Assembly: GCF_004345735.1 (NCBI RefSeq)
Contig: NZ_SLXL01000001.1
Span: 381,876-445,875, forward strand
Reading direction: 5' to 3'
DNA: 64,000 nt
Origin: Rhodovulum adriaticum
Lineage (GTDB): Bacteria > Pseudomonadota > Alphaproteobacteria > Rhodobacterales > Rhodobacteraceae
The position numbers were made by a program, and so were the translations under genes. Under the pieces are notes generated by a model. It searched no databases, was not told the DNA's origin, and worked only from the letters and a program-made list of their open reading frames with translations. This document shows positions 50,536 through 60,288 of the stretch, piece by piece (within the stretch, counting starts at the first letter, position 1; the number at the start of each line of letters is the position of its first letter).

Positions 50536-51891
50536 ATGAGCACAGAATCGCAACTCACACGTCTTGGTCTGTTCGATGCCAAGGTGCCCCGCTACACCAG
50601 CTACCCCACGGCACCGCATTTCAATGCATCCGTAGACGACGGAGACTTCGCCGGCTGGATCGACCAGATCGAGCCCGGTTCGCAGATTTCCCTGTACCTT
50701 CATGTGCCTTTCTGCCGTCGGCTGTGCTGGTTCTGCGCCTGCCGGACGCAGGGCACGCGGTCGGACGCCCCCGTTCGCGCCTATCTCGACACCCTCAAGG
50801 ACGAGATCGCGATGCTGGGCCGGCGCCTGCCGCAGGGCGTGACCCTGTCGCGCCTGCACTGGGGCGGGGGCACGCCGACGCTGTTGTCGGCCGACATGAT
50901 GAAAGAGCTGACCGAGGCCGTCTTTGCCATCGCGCCGATGCACGAATCGGGCGAATTCTCGGTCGAGATCGACCCGAACGAGATCGACGCCGCGCGGCTG
51001 GACGTGCTGGCGGCGGCGGGGATGAACCGGGCCTCTATCGGCATTCAGGATTTCGACCCGCAGATCCAGTCGGTGATCGGCCGCATCCAGAGCTATGACA
51101 TCACCCGCGACGCGGTGGACATGATCCGCGACCGTGGCATTCCCAGCCTGAACGCCGACATCCTGTATGGCCTGCCGCACCAGTCGAACGAACGCATCGC
51201 CGAATCGGTGCAAAAGCTGCTGTCGCTGTCGCCCGACCGGGTGGCGCTGTATGGCTATGCCCACGTTCCGTGGATGTCGCGCCGCCAGTCGATGATCCCG
51301 GCCGAGGCCCTGCCGACGCCCGAGGCCCGGCTGAAGCTGTTCGAAACCGCCAAGGAACTGTTCCTGTGGGACGGCTACCGCGAAATCGGCATCGACCACT
51401 TCGCGCGGGAAACCGACGGCCTGACCAAGGCGCTGGACGCGGGCGAGCTGCGCCGGAACTTCCAGGGGTACACCGACGACACCGCGGCCGCGCTGATCGG
51501 GCTGGGGGCCTCGTCGATCTCCAAGTTCCCGCAGGGCTTTGCGCAGAACCTGTCCGGCACCTCGGATTATACCGCGCGCGTCCGCGACGGGCGCTTTGCC
51601 ACCGGCCGCGGCCATGTCTTTACCGAGGACGACAACCTGCGCTCGCGCCTGATCGAGCAGTTGATGTGCGAGTTCCGCATCACCACCGCCGGGATCGTCG
51701 AACAGTTCGACATCACCAAGGCTGAGCTGAACGCGATGTTCCAGGAGGTGGCCGACCAGTTCGCCGGTTTCGTCGATCTGACGAACGAAGGGCTGATCGT
51801 ACCGGAACACGGCAAGCCGCTGACCCGGATGATCGCCCGGGGCTTCGATGCCTACGACCTGTCCAAGGCGGGGCACAGCTCGGCGATCTAA
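50536..51891 (+). CDS. hemN: oxygen-independent coproporphyrinogen III oxidase HemN
   Basis: The 451-residue radical SAM enzyme makes protoporphyrinogen IX without oxygen in heme synthesis. The cluster motif is CRRLCWFCAC with C60, C64 and C67. The family motifs PRYTSYPTAPHF and HWGGGTPTLLS follow, then the second SAM region NRASIGIQDFDPQIQ and the C-terminal HemN domain. ATG at 50536 has no ribosome-binding site nearby. An in-frame TTG at 50512 has AAGGAG seven bases upstream and would add eight residues. The FNR box arrangement favours a transcript starting at the ATG. Confidence 0.93.
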   Translation: MSTESQLTRLGLFDAKVPRYTSYPTAPHFNASVDDGDFAGWIDQIEPGSQISLYLHVPFCRRLCWFCACRTQGTRSDAPVRAYLDTLKDEIAMLGRRLPQGVTLSRLHWGGGTPTLLSADMMKELTEAVFAIAPMHESGEFSVEIDPNEIDAARLDVLAAAGMNRASIGIQDFDPQIQSVIGRIQSYDITRDAVDMIRDRGIPSLNADILYGLPHQSNERIAESVQKLLSLSPDRVALYGYAHVPWMSRRQSMIPAEALPTPEARLKLFETAKELFLWDGYREIGIDHFARETDGLTKALDAGELRRNFQGYTDDTAAALIGLGASSISKFPQGFAQNLSGTSDYTARVRDGRFATGRGHVFTEDDNLRSRLIEQLMCEFRITTAGIVEQFDITKAELNAMFQEVADQFAGFVDLTNEGLIVPEHGKPLTRMIARGFDAYDLSKAGHSSAI

Positions 51892-51946
51892 GCCTTCCGG
51901 CCGGGCCACGCCCGGCCGCATTCAAGGGGCCACAGACCCCCTTGGC

Positions 51947-51985
51947 GCGCCCGCACCGGGAAACCGGGCGGGCGCTTGTCTTGTC
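51947..51985 (+). terminator. terminator downstream of hemN
   Basis: A long stem pairs GCGCCCGC (51947-51954) with GCGGGCGC (51968-51975), continues as CCGG/CCGG with one bulged A, and is closed by a GAAA tetraloop. It is followed by the T-rich TTGTCTTGTC. A second hairpin, GGCCGGGC/GCCCGGCC with loop CAC, lies at 51899-51917. It also separates hemN from the convergent yejF stop at 51991. Confidence 0.8.
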
Positions 51986-51990
51986 AGGGG

Positions 51991-53619
51991 TCAGTGCCCC
52001 GCCAGCGCGGCACCGTCCGCCCCGCCGGGGCCCAGATCGCCAAAGGCCGCGCGCATCAGGGTGCGGGTATAATCGGTCTGCGGCGCATGGAACACGGCGC
52101 TGGTCTCTCCGGCCTCGACGATATCGCCCTGTTTCATCACGATCACCTTGTGCGACAGGGCGCGGACAACGCGCAGGTCGTGACTGATGAACAGGTAGGC
52201 AAGGTCGTATTTGCGCTGCAGATCGCGCAGCAGGTCCACGATCTGCACCTGCACCGTCATATCCAGCGCCGAGGTGGGTTCATCCAGCACCAGCAGGCGC
52301 GGCCGCAAGATCATCGCGCGGGCAATGGCGATGCGCTGACGCTGGCCGCCGGAAAATTCATGCGGGTAGCGGTGCATCATGGCCGGGTCCAGCCCGACCT
52401 CTGCCAACATCTGCGCGACCTCTTCGCGTTTCGAATGGCCCGGCTGGACCCCGTGCACGCCCAGCCCCTCGGCCACGATCTGTTCGATGGTCATGCGCGG
52501 GCTGAGGCTGCCGAACGGATCCTGGAACACGATCTGCATGTCGCGCCGCAGGGGCCGCAGCGCGCGGGATTTCAGCCCGTGGATATCGCGCCCCTGAAAC
52601 GCGATCTGCCCGTCCGATGAAATCAACCGCATGATCGCCAGGGCCAGCGTCGTCTTGCCCGACCCCGATTCCCCCACGATGCCCAGGGTTTCGCCGGCCC
52701 GCACGGATATATCCGCATCGTTCACCGCCTTGACGTGGCCCACCGTGCGCCGCAGGAACCCGCGCTGGATCGGGAACCAGACGCGCAGGTTGTCGGTGCG
52801 CACGATTTCCGGGGCCTCCGCGTCCACCGGGTCGGGTGCGCCGGTGGCTGCCGCGGCCAGCAGCTTTTGGGTATAGGGATGCTGCGGATTGGCAAAGATG
52901 TCCGCCGTCGGCCCCTGCTCGACCAACGCGCCATCCTTCATCACGCAAACCCGGTCGGCGATGCGGCGCACCACGCCCAGGTCATGGGTGATGAACAGCA
53001 GGCTCATGTTCTCTTCGCGCTTGAGATCGGCCAGCAGGTCCAGAATCTGCGCCTCGATCGTGACGTCCAGCGCGGTGGTCGGTTCGTCCGCAATCAGCAG
53101 GTCCGGCCCGTTGGCCAGCGCCATGGCGATCATCACCCGCTGCCGCTGCCCGCCAGACAGTTGGTGGGGATAGGCGTTCAGGCGGCTTTCGGGGTCGCGG
53201 ATGCCGACCTTGGTCAGCAGTTCCAGCATGCGGGCGCGCGCGGCCGCCCCGGTCAGCCCCTGGTGCAATGCCAGGCTTTCGCCGATCTGCTTTTCCAGTG
53301 TGTGCAGCGGGTTAAGCGAGGTCATCGGCTCTTGAAAGATAAAGCTGATGTCGTCGCCCCGGATATCGCGCAGCCGCGGTTCGGGGGCGCCGATCATTTC
53401 CTCGCCCTCATAGGTGATGGACCCGGTCACCGTCGCACTGCCCGGCAGCAGCGACACGGTGGATAGCGCCGTCACCGACTTGCCCGACCCGGATTCACCC
53501 ACCAGCGCCACGGTTTCACCGCGCCCCACGGTAAAGCTGACATCGCGCACCGCTGGAATATCGCGCCCGTCCTGGCGAAAGCTGACGGACAGGTTTTCGA
53601 CCTTCAGAACCGCATTCAT
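51991..53619 (-). CDS. yejF: peptide ABC importer ATP-binding protein YejF (two ATPase domains)
   Basis: The 542-residue product holds two complete ABC cassettes. The first has Walker A GESGSGKS near residue 40 and the signature LSGGQRQRV. The second has GESGSGKTT near residue 315 and FSGGQRQRI. Each is followed by the oligopeptide-transport C-terminal segment ([20 protein letters not shown]). It powers the YejABEF importer, known for oligopeptides and microcin C in enterobacteria. Its ATG overlaps the yejE stop as ATGA. Confidence 0.95.
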   Translation of the reverse strand: MNAVLKVENLSVSFRQDGRDIPAVRDVSFTVGRGETVALVGESGSGKSVTALSTVSLLPGSATVTGSITYEGEEMIGAPEPRLRDIRGDDISFIFQEPMTSLNPLHTLEKQIGESLALHQGLTGAAARARMLELLTKVGIRDPESRLNAYPHQLSGGQRQRVMIAMALANGPDLLIADEPTTALDVTIEAQILDLLADLKREENMSLLFITHDLGVVRRIADRVCVMKDGALVEQGPTADIFANPQHPYTQKLLAAAATGAPDPVDAEAPEIVRTDNLRVWFPIQRGFLRRTVGHVKAVNDADISVRAGETLGIVGESGSGKTTLALAIMRLISSDGQIAFQGRDIHGLKSRALRPLRRDMQIVFQDPFGSLSPRMTIEQIVAEGLGVHGVQPGHSKREEVAQMLAEVGLDPAMMHRYPHEFSGGQRQRIAIARAMILRPRLLVLDEPTSALDMTVQVQIVDLLRDLQRKYDLAYLFISHDLRVVRALSHKVIVMKQGDIVEAGETSAVFHAPQTDYTRTLMRAAFGDLGPGGADGAALAGH

Positions 53620-54725
53620 TGAAAGGTTTTCCTCGGGTCAAAGGCGTCGCGCACGCCCTCAAAGATGAACACCAAGAGCGACAGCATGATCGCGAAGGTG
53701 AAGAACGCGGTAAAGGCCAGCCAGGGCGCTTGCAGGTTCTGTTTCGCCTGCAACGTCAGCTCGCCCAGCGAGGGGGCAGAGGATGGCAGGCCGAAGCCCA
53801 GGAAATCCAGGCTGGCCAGCGTGCCGATCGTGCCGGTGATGATAAAGGGCAGCAGCGTCAGCGTGGCCACCATCGCGTTGGGCAGCATGTGGCGGAACAT
53901 GATCGTCACGTTCGACACGCCCAGGGCACGGGCCGCGCGGACATATTCGAAATTGCGCGCCCGCAGGAATTCGGCCCGCACCACGCCCACCAGCGCGGGC
54001 CAGCCGAACAGCGCCGTCAGGAACACCAACAGCCAAAAACTGCGCCCCAGGATCGCGAACAGGATGATGATGATGTAAAGCTGCGGGGTAGAGGTCCAGA
54101 TTTCGATGAACCGCTGAAAGATCAGGTCGGTCAGCCCGCCGAAAAACCCCTGCACTGCCCCCGCCGTGATCCCGATGACGGACGCAATCCCCGTGACCAT
54201 CAGCGTGAACAGGATCGACAGGCGGAACCCGTAGATCACGCGCGCCAGCACGTCGCGCGCGGTATCGTCGGTGCCCAGCCAGTGATCCGCATCGGGAGGA
54301 GAGGGCGCGGTGCCGTCAATGTCGTTCACCGTGGAATAGCTGTAGGGGATCGGCGGCCATAGGATGCGGCCCTTCTCGATCGCCTCGCCGTTTATCTCGC
54401 CGTCCTGCGCGTCCTCTATCAATTCCTCGGGGTAATCCCAGCAATCGATCAGCCCGCCGGTCACGATCAGGCATTGCACCTCTATGTCGCGATAGACGGC
54501 CTCTGTCCGCAGATCGCCGCCAAAGGCGGTTTCCGGATAGAACTGATAGATCGGGAAAAAGCTTTCGCCGCGATACTGCACATAGATCGGCTTGTCGTTG
54601 GCCAGCACCTCGGCAAACAGCGTCAGGCCGAACAGGATGGAAAAGACGATCAGCGACCAATAGGCGCGGCGGTTGCGCTTGAAGTTGCGCCAACGGCGCT
54701 GGTTCAGGGGCGAGAGGGTCAGCAT
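53616..54725 (-). CDS. yejE: peptide ABC importer permease YejE
   Basis: The 369-residue inner-membrane permease has an N-terminal helix (WSLIVFSILFGLTLFAEVLA), the long YejE-specific periplasmic insert (residues about 45-130, with the Cys pair in VQCLIVTGGLIDCW), and five to six further helices. The ABC-coupling EAA loop is ARALGVSNVTIMFRHMLPN. It starts three bases after the yejB stop. Confidence 0.94.
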   Translation of the reverse strand: MLTLSPLNQRRWRNFKRNRRAYWSLIVFSILFGLTLFAEVLANDKPIYVQYRGESFFPIYQFYPETAFGGDLRTEAVYRDIEVQCLIVTGGLIDCWDYPEELIEDAQDGEINGEAIEKGRILWPPIPYSYSTVNDIDGTAPSPPDADHWLGTDDTARDVLARVIYGFRLSILFTLMVTGIASVIGITAGAVQGFFGGLTDLIFQRFIEIWTSTPQLYIIIILFAILGRSFWLLVFLTALFGWPALVGVVRAEFLRARNFEYVRAARALGVSNVTIMFRHMLPNAMVATLTLLPFIITGTIGTLASLDFLGFGLPSSAPSLGELTLQAKQNLQAPWLAFTAFFTFAIMLSLLVFIFEGVRDAFDPRKTFQ

Positions 54726-54728
54726 CGC

Positions 54729-55814
54729 TTACGTCTCCCGGCTTTCGAAGTCGATCCGGGGATCGACCAGCACATAGGTCAGGTCGGACAGCAACCCCAC
54801 CAGCAGACCGATCAGCCCGAACACGTAAAGCGTGGCAAAGATCACCGGGTAATCGCGCGCGACCGCCGCCTCGAACCCCATGCGGCCAAGACCATCCAGC
54901 GAAAAGATCGTCTCGATGATGATAGAGGCGCCGAAGAACACGCCGATGAACATGGCGGGAAAACCCGCGATCACGATCAGCATCGCGTTGCGAAAGACAT
55001 GACCATACAGAACGCGGGTTTCGGCCAGGCCCTTGGCCTTGGCGGTGATGACGTATTGCTTCTTGATCTCATCCAGGAAGGAGTTTTTCGTCAGCAGGGT
55101 CAGCGTGGCGAAACTGGAAATCGTGGTGGCAAGCACCGGCAGGGTGATGTGCCAGAAATAATCCCCGATCTTGCCGATCAGGCTGAGTTCCTCGAAATTG
55201 TCCGAGGTCAGGCCGCGCAGCGGGAACCACTGGAAATACGACCCGCCGGCAAAGACCACCAGCAACAGCACCGCGAACAGAAAGCCGGGGATCGCATAGC
55301 CGATGATGATCGCGCCGCTGGTCCATGTGTCGAACGGCGTGCCGTCCCTGACCGCCTTACGGATGCCCAGCGGGATCGACACCAGATAGGCGATCAGCGT
55401 GGACCACAGCCCCAGCGAGATCGACACCGGCATCTTTTCCAGCACCAGGTCGATCACGCTGACCGACCGGAAGTAGCTTTCCCCGAAATCGAACCGCAGA
55501 TAGTTCCACAGCATCGTCAGGAACCGTTCCAGCGGCGGCTTGTCAAAGCCAAATTCGCGTTCCAGCTCTTCGATGAACTCGGGCGGCAGGCCGCGCGCGC
55601 CCAGGTATTTGTCGTCCCCGCCGGCGGCAAAGGATTCGCCCACGTCACCGCCCCCGGCGATGCCCTGGAACACGTCGCCCTGCCCCTCCATCTGGGCGAT
55701 GATCTGTTCGATCGGCCCGCCGGGGACGAACTGGGTCAGGGTAAAGTTGATGACCATGATCCCGATCAGCGTCGGAACGATCAGCAACAATCGCCGCAGG
55801 ATATAGGCGCCCAT
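54729..55814 (-). CDS. yejB: peptide ABC importer permease YejB
   Basis: The 361-residue permease of the DppB class begins [20 protein letters not shown] and has about six helices. A hydrophilic insert (about 35-90) follows the first helix. The EAA loop is [21 protein letters not shown]. It pairs with YejE to form the membrane channel. It begins 15 bases after the yejA stop. Confidence 0.95.
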   Translation of the reverse strand: MGAYILRRLLLIVPTLIGIMVINFTLTQFVPGGPIEQIIAQMEGQGDVFQGIAGGGDVGESFAAGGDDKYLGARGLPPEFIEELEREFGFDKPPLERFLTMLWNYLRFDFGESYFRSVSVIDLVLEKMPVSISLGLWSTLIAYLVSIPLGIRKAVRDGTPFDTWTSGAIIIGYAIPGFLFAVLLLVVFAGGSYFQWFPLRGLTSDNFEELSLIGKIGDYFWHITLPVLATTISSFATLTLLTKNSFLDEIKKQYVITAKAKGLAETRVLYGHVFRNAMLIVIAGFPAMFIGVFFGASIIIETIFSLDGLGRMGFEAAVARDYPVIFATLYVFGLIGLLVGLLSDLTYVLVDPRIDFESRET

Positions 55815-55829
55815 GGGGTGCTGTGCCTC

Positions 55830-57743
55830 TTATCTGATTGCGCCGGCGGCGCGTAGCCGGTCTGCCTTGTCGGCGTCATACCACCAGAAATCCAGCGGCC
55901 CCAGATCGTAGGGCGGCAAGGTCTCGGGGTGGGCGTACATGTCGTAATAGGCCACCGTGTGCGTGTCCTTGAACCATTGCGGCACCCAAAAGCGCAGGCT
56001 GCGCAGCACCCGGTCCAGCGCCCGCACGGCGGTGGTCAGTTCCGCGTCGCTTTCAGCGGCCAGCACGGTGTCGGTCAGACGGTCCACCGCAGGATCCTGC
56101 AACCCCATCTTGTTGAACACCGACGTATCGGCGGTTTCCGACCCGAAATACTGCCGCAGGCCCGATCCGGGCACATAGTTCATGGGGAATTGCGCCGTAA
56201 TGATGTCGAAATCGTAGTTCCGTTCCCGATTGGTCGCCTGCGCGTTATCCACAAAGCTGTGGCTTGCGTCGATGCCCGCGCGGCGCAGGTTTTCCACATA
56301 GGGTTCGATCACCCGGTTGAAGGTCTGACTGTCGTTCAGAAACTCCACCCGCAGGGTCTGGCCGTCCTTGCGGCGCATGCCGTCCGCACCCACTGTCCAG
56401 CCCGCCTCGTCCAGCAGGGCAGAGGCGCGGCGCAGGTTGCGCCGGTCCAGCTGACGCGCCCCGGATTCGGGGGCCATCACCGCAGGTTCGGTCAGGATGG
56501 TTTCGGGCAACAGCCCCTCTGCAACCAGCGGCTCCAGCAGGGCGATCTCATCCTCGCCGGGCAGGCCCTCGGCGGCCAGATGACTGTTTTCCCAGAACGA
56601 ATTGACGCGCGCGTAAATTCCGTAGAACAGCTTTTCGTTGGACCATTCGAAATTGAACAGCAGGCTGATCGCCTCGCGCACGCGGGGATCCTGGAATTGC
56701 GGGCGGCGCAGGTTGAACACAAAGCTTTGCCCGGTGGCCAGCGCCCCGTCGGGCAGTTCCTGCCGCAGCACCCAGCTGTTCTGCACCGCCGGGAAGTCGT
56801 ATCCCGTCGCCCAGCTTTTCGAGGATGCCTCGTTGCGGAAGGTATAGGTGCCGCCCTTGAACCCCTCGAATGCGGCGTTGTAGTCGGCGTAGTATTCCAC
56901 CCGGATTCTGTCGAAATTGTTGCGCCCGACATTGATCGGCAGATCGGCGCCCCAGTAATCGGGGTCGCGGGTATAGACCAGCGTCTGGCCCACCTCCATT
57001 TCACCCAGAACATAGGGTCCGGACCCCAGCAACGGCTCCAGGCTGCTTTCCTCGAAATCGCGGCCCTGGCTTTCGTAGAACGCCTTGGAAAAGACCGGTA
57101 AGCCGCCCACCAGTTGCGGCAGGTCGCGGGTCGGAATGCCCTGGGCAAAGGTGAATTTCACCCGCCGCTCGCCCAACACCTCGGCGCTGGTAACCTGGCG
57201 CGACAGCTGCACCCGGAAACTGGGCAGGCCCTTGTCGCGGAACAGGTCAAAGGAAAACACCACGTCCTGGGCCGTGACCGGGCTGCCATCGGAAAACCGC
57301 GCCTCGGGGTGGATGTCGAAGATCACCCAACTGCGATCCTCGGGATACTCAATCCGCTCTGCCAGCAGGCCATAGGCGGCGCCGACCTCGTCGGCGGTGC
57401 CCGTCAGCAGGGATTCGAAGAAGACCGTGGACAGCACGCCCGCGCGGCCCTTGGTGGTGTAAGGGTGCATCGAGTCGAACGAGCCGAACGCCCAGACCGA
57501 TATCTCGCCCCCCTTGGGCGCATCGGGATTGACGTAGTCCAGATGCGCGAAATCGGCGGGGTATTTCAGATCGCCAAAGGTCGAGATGCCGTGCGACACG
57601 ATCACCCCGTCCTCTGCCACGGCCTGGCTGGCCCCCAGCACCAGCGCGACGCACAGCGCCCAGGCTGTCAGCCACGGGCGCAGGGGCGCCAGATCGCACA
57701 CACGGGCATGCACGACGGATCGGGGCGGTCGGTGGGGGGTCAT
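55830..57743 (-). CDS. yejA: peptide ABC importer solute-binding protein YejA
   Basis: The 637-residue product is a family 5 extracellular solute-binding protein. An unusually long charged n-region (about 25 residues) precedes the signal core LTAWALCVALVLGASQAVA. Then come VSHGISTFGDLKYPADFAHL, the binding lobes, and a C-terminal WYDADKADRL. It captures peptides in the periplasm for YejBE. AAGGGAG lies 7 bases before the ATG. It is first in yejABEF, all on the minus strand. Confidence 0.94.
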   Translation of the reverse strand: MTPHRPPRSVVHARVCDLAPLRPWLTAWALCVALVLGASQAVAEDGVIVSHGISTFGDLKYPADFAHLDYVNPDAPKGGEISVWAFGSFDSMHPYTTKGRAGVLSTVFFESLLTGTADEVGAAYGLLAERIEYPEDRSWVIFDIHPEARFSDGSPVTAQDVVFSFDLFRDKGLPSFRVQLSRQVTSAEVLGERRVKFTFAQGIPTRDLPQLVGGLPVFSKAFYESQGRDFEESSLEPLLGSGPYVLGEMEVGQTLVYTRDPDYWGADLPINVGRNNFDRIRVEYYADYNAAFEGFKGGTYTFRNEASSKSWATGYDFPAVQNSWVLRQELPDGALATGQSFVFNLRRPQFQDPRVREAISLLFNFEWSNEKLFYGIYARVNSFWENSHLAAEGLPGEDEIALLEPLVAEGLLPETILTEPAVMAPESGARQLDRRNLRRASALLDEAGWTVGADGMRRKDGQTLRVEFLNDSQTFNRVIEPYVENLRRAGIDASHSFVDNAQATNRERNYDFDIITAQFPMNYVPGSGLRQYFGSETADTSVFNKMGLQDPAVDRLTDTVLAAESDAELTTAVRALDRVLRSLRFWVPQWFKDTHTVAYYDMYAHPETLPPYDLGPLDFWWYDADKADRLRAAGAIR

Positions 57744-57847
57744 CGGCGCTCTCCCTTTTCATGAACCGGGCCGTCTGCCGCGGCCCCGGATCAAGCTAAG
57801 GGCCGCGCCTTGCCCTGTTCAAGTTGAGATTGCGTGAGCCGGCCCGC

Positions 57848-58363
57848 TCAGCCGTCCACGCTTTGCAGATAGGCGATGACATTGGCGCGATCCTCTGCAT
57901 CGCGCAGGCCGTTATAGGTCATCGCCGTGCCCGGCGCATATTCGCGCGGGTTGGTGATGAATTCGCTGATCGCCTGCGGCGTCCAGACCTCAGCCGTGCC
58001 ATCCAGCGCACCGGAATAGTTGAAATCGTCAAACGACGCGACCGCGCGCCCCACGACGCCATACAGCGACGGGCCAACCGCGTGCACGCCCTCCTCGACC
58101 TTGTGGCAGGCGCGGCATTCCTTGAACACGCGCGCCCCGGCGTCCACATCGGCCTGGGCCAGCAATTCCTCGAACGTCAGTTCCACCTCGGGTTCGGCTG
58201 CGGCGGTCTCGGTGTCGTCGGTCTCCTCCAGGATCACATAGGCCGGGCTTTCCAGCTCGGGTTTCGTATACAGCGCCTTGCCGGCCATGTTGATGAAGAC
58301 AAGCGCGACAAGCGCGGCACTCGCGGTTGCCGCGAGCTTGGTAAAGCTCGGCGTATTGGCCAT
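57848..58363 (-). CDS. membrane-anchored c-type cytochrome (CycM/c552 type)
   Basis: The 171-residue product has an uncleaved N-terminal anchor (AATASAALVALVFINMAG), an acidic linker (about 35-65) and a class I cytochrome c domain with CRACH near residue 86 and the distal Met ligand in TAMTYNG near residue 153. Such proteins carry electrons from the bc1 complex to terminal oxidases in Paracoccus and Rhodobacter, possibly including the cbb3 enzyme encoded at 45-48.6 kb. ATG at 58363 is chosen from the anchor; longer readings add an unlikely tail. It is divergent from pheA. Confidence 0.9.
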   Translation of the reverse strand: MANTPSFTKLAATASAALVALVFINMAGKALYTKPELESPAYVILEETDDTETAAAEPEVELTFEELLAQADVDAGARVFKECRACHKVEEGVHAVGPSLYGVVGRAVASFDDFNYSGALDGTAEVWTPQAISEFITNPREYAPGTAMTYNGLRDAEDRANVIAYLQSVDG

Positions 58364-58478
58364 GTCAGAATCCCGATCGTGATATTCTCCCTTTTGAATG
58401 CTTACGCGCTTCCCCTCTGCTGGCGCAAGGTATATCACCCCACGTCATATCCACCCGACCCAGCAGGAAAGCCGTGCC

Positions 58479-59312
58479 ATGACCCGTCGCATCGCCTTTC
58501 AGGGAGAGCCAGGCGCCTATTCGCACCAGGCCTGCCAGGACGCCCGCCCGGAGATGGAGGCCCTGCCCTGCCGCACCTTTGAAGACGTGATCGAGGCGGT
58601 GCGCAGCGGCGCGGCGGACCTGGCGATGCTGCCGGTCGAAAACTCGACCTACGGGCGGGTGGCCGACATTCACCAATTGCTGCCGCTTTCGGGGCTACAC
58701 ATCGTGGATGAGGCCTTCGTGCGGGTGCATATCAACCTGCTGGGTCTGCCCGGCACGCCGCTGGACCGGATCGAACGCGCGATGAGCCATACGGTCCTGT
58801 TGGGCCAGTGCCGCGATTTCCTGCAGACCCACGGCATCCACCGGGTGACCGCCGCCGATACCGCCGGATCGGCGCAGCATGTCGCGCAGGCGGGCGATCC
58901 CACGCTGGGCGCATTGGCGGGCGATCTGGCCGCGGAAATCTACGGGCTGGACATCCTGGCCCGCCATATCGAGGACCACGACAAGAACACCACGCGCTTT
59001 CTGCTGATGGCGCGCGAACCGGACCATTCCCGGCGCGGCGACAGGGGGATGATGACGACATTCGTGTTCGAGGTGCGCAACATCCCCGCCGCGCTGTACA
59101 AGGCGATGGGCGGGTTCGCCACCAACGGCGTGAACATGACCAAGCTGGAAAGCTACATGGTCGACGGATCGTTCACCGCCACCCGGTTCTACGCTGATAT
59201 CGAAGGCCACCCCGAGGATGCCCCCGTGCGCCGCGCACTGGAGGAGCTTGCCTATTTCACCTCTTACCTGAATATCCTGGGCGTCTATCCGGCGGACCGG
59301 AAACGCAACTAG
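58479..59312 (+). CDS. pheA: prephenate dehydratase
   Basis: The 277-residue product makes phenylpyruvate for phenylalanine synthesis. The PDT domain spans about 1-180 (FQGEPGAYSHQAC, PVENSTYGRVADIH, and the catalytic Thr in DKNTTRFLL). A C-terminal ACT domain (about 195-275) has GVNMTKLESYMVDGSF, which should bind phenylalanine for feedback inhibition. There is no chorismate mutase domain, unlike E. coli PheA. It converges on the SRPBCC gene with three bases between stops. Confidence 0.95.
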   Translation: MTRRIAFQGEPGAYSHQACQDARPEMEALPCRTFEDVIEAVRSGAADLAMLPVENSTYGRVADIHQLLPLSGLHIVDEAFVRVHINLLGLPGTPLDRIERAMSHTVLLGQCRDFLQTHGIHRVTAADTAGSAQHVAQAGDPTLGALAGDLAAEIYGLDILARHIEDHDKNTTRFLLMAREPDHSRRGDRGMMTTFVFEVRNIPAALYKAMGGFATNGVNMTKLESYMVDGSFTATRFYADIEGHPEDAPVRRALEELAYFTSYLNILGVYPADRKRN

Positions 59313-59315
59313 GCC

Positions 59316-59780
59316 CTATTTGCTGAACCGCCCCGACTCCAGATCGCGGCCGAATTTCCGCAGCGCCTTGTCGAATCTCTGGCTCAGCTTGCCCTTGGCC
59401 AGGCGCAGACTTTGCAGGAATACCCGCGCGGGCATCGAGTCGGGTTTCAACTCTATCGCAACGGACAGGCGGGTCTGCTTGGGCGACAGCGGCACCAGAT
59501 CGACAGCGGTCAGGCCATGCAGCCCCCCGACGGTGGATTTCAGGCCGATCACCTCGGGCGGGGTCATCTGCGCCAGTTCGGTCTGAACCGCACGTTCCTT
59601 GCCGCGAAACTTGAACCGGGCCTCCCAGGCCATGCCGGGGCCGGGCTGGGTCAGCGTGTCGGTGCGCTGCACCTCGGCGCCGCGGCGCATGGCGGCGCGT
59701 TCCATCGCCTCGAAATCGGTGAGGACGGCATAAACCTCTTCGATCGGGGCCGCGATATCCTCGCGCGCGACGAATTTCAT
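59316..59780 (-). CDS. SRPBCC-family (polyketide cyclase/START-like) protein
   Basis: The 154-residue product has the SRPBCC start MKFVAREDIAAPIEEVYAVL and strands consistent with a small hydrophobic-ligand-binding fold (GMAWEARFKFRG, TRLSVAIELKP). The C-terminus is basic (LRLAKGKLSQRFDKALRKF). No specific ligand can be named. It is cytoplasmic. It lies 64 bases downstream of the marR gene on the same strand and may belong to that operon. Confidence 0.8.
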   Translation of the reverse strand: MKFVAREDIAAPIEEVYAVLTDFEAMERAAMRRGAEVQRTDTLTQPGPGMAWEARFKFRGKERAVQTELAQMTPPEVIGLKSTVGGLHGLTAVDLVPLSPKQTRLSVAIELKPDSMPARVFLQSLRLAKGKLSQRFDKALRKFGRDLESGRFSK

Positions 59781-59844
59781 GCTGATCCCTTTCCTGTTTC
59801 AGCCGGGTGATCTCTTGTCGCCCGTCCGCCGCCCCCGCGCAAGC

Positions 59845-60288
59845 CTAACGCCCGCCTTCCAGTTTTTGCCGCAGCAGGCGCAACACAGGCAGGGCGGCGC
59901 GCAGGCGGTCCTCGCCTATATCGGCGACTGCCTCGGCCAGGACCGGCGCGATGGCCTGGATCGCCGCGTCGCACGCCGACCGTCCCGCCGGGCTGATCGA
60001 CACCAGCTTGCGCCGGGCGTCGTCCCAGTCGGGGCGGATATGGACATGACCCGCCCAATCCAGCCGGTTCAGCGTGTTCGTCATCGCGCCCCGCGTGACG
60101 TGAAAGGCGGCGGCCAATTGCGCGGGCGTGCGTTCCTCGTTCAACCGCGCCAGGTGGTTCAGGACGGAAAAATGGCTCAGCTCCATCCCACGGGGCAGGG
60201 CCCGGGAAATCCGGTTTCGGGCCAGTTGGTCGGCCATGAAAATCTCTGAAAACAGCGAGATGGCCAGGCTGTCGTTACGATCCGTCAT
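59845..60288 (-). CDS. MarR-family transcriptional regulator
   Basis: The 147-residue product has the MarR winged helix: HFSVLNHLARLNEERTPAQL, AAFHVTRGAMTNTLNRLD as recognition helix and HIRPDWDDARRKLVSISPAG as the wing. The length is typical. ATG at 60288 overlaps the nitrilase stop as ATGA, so it is translationally coupled to comF-grxC-nitrilase. Its target and ligand are unknown. Confidence 0.9.
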   Translation of the reverse strand: MTDRNDSLAISLFSEIFMADQLARNRISRALPRGMELSHFSVLNHLARLNEERTPAQLAAAFHVTRGAMTNTLNRLDWAGHVHIRPDWDDARRKLVSISPAGRSACDAAIQAIAPVLAEAVADIGEDRLRAALPVLRLLRQKLEGGR

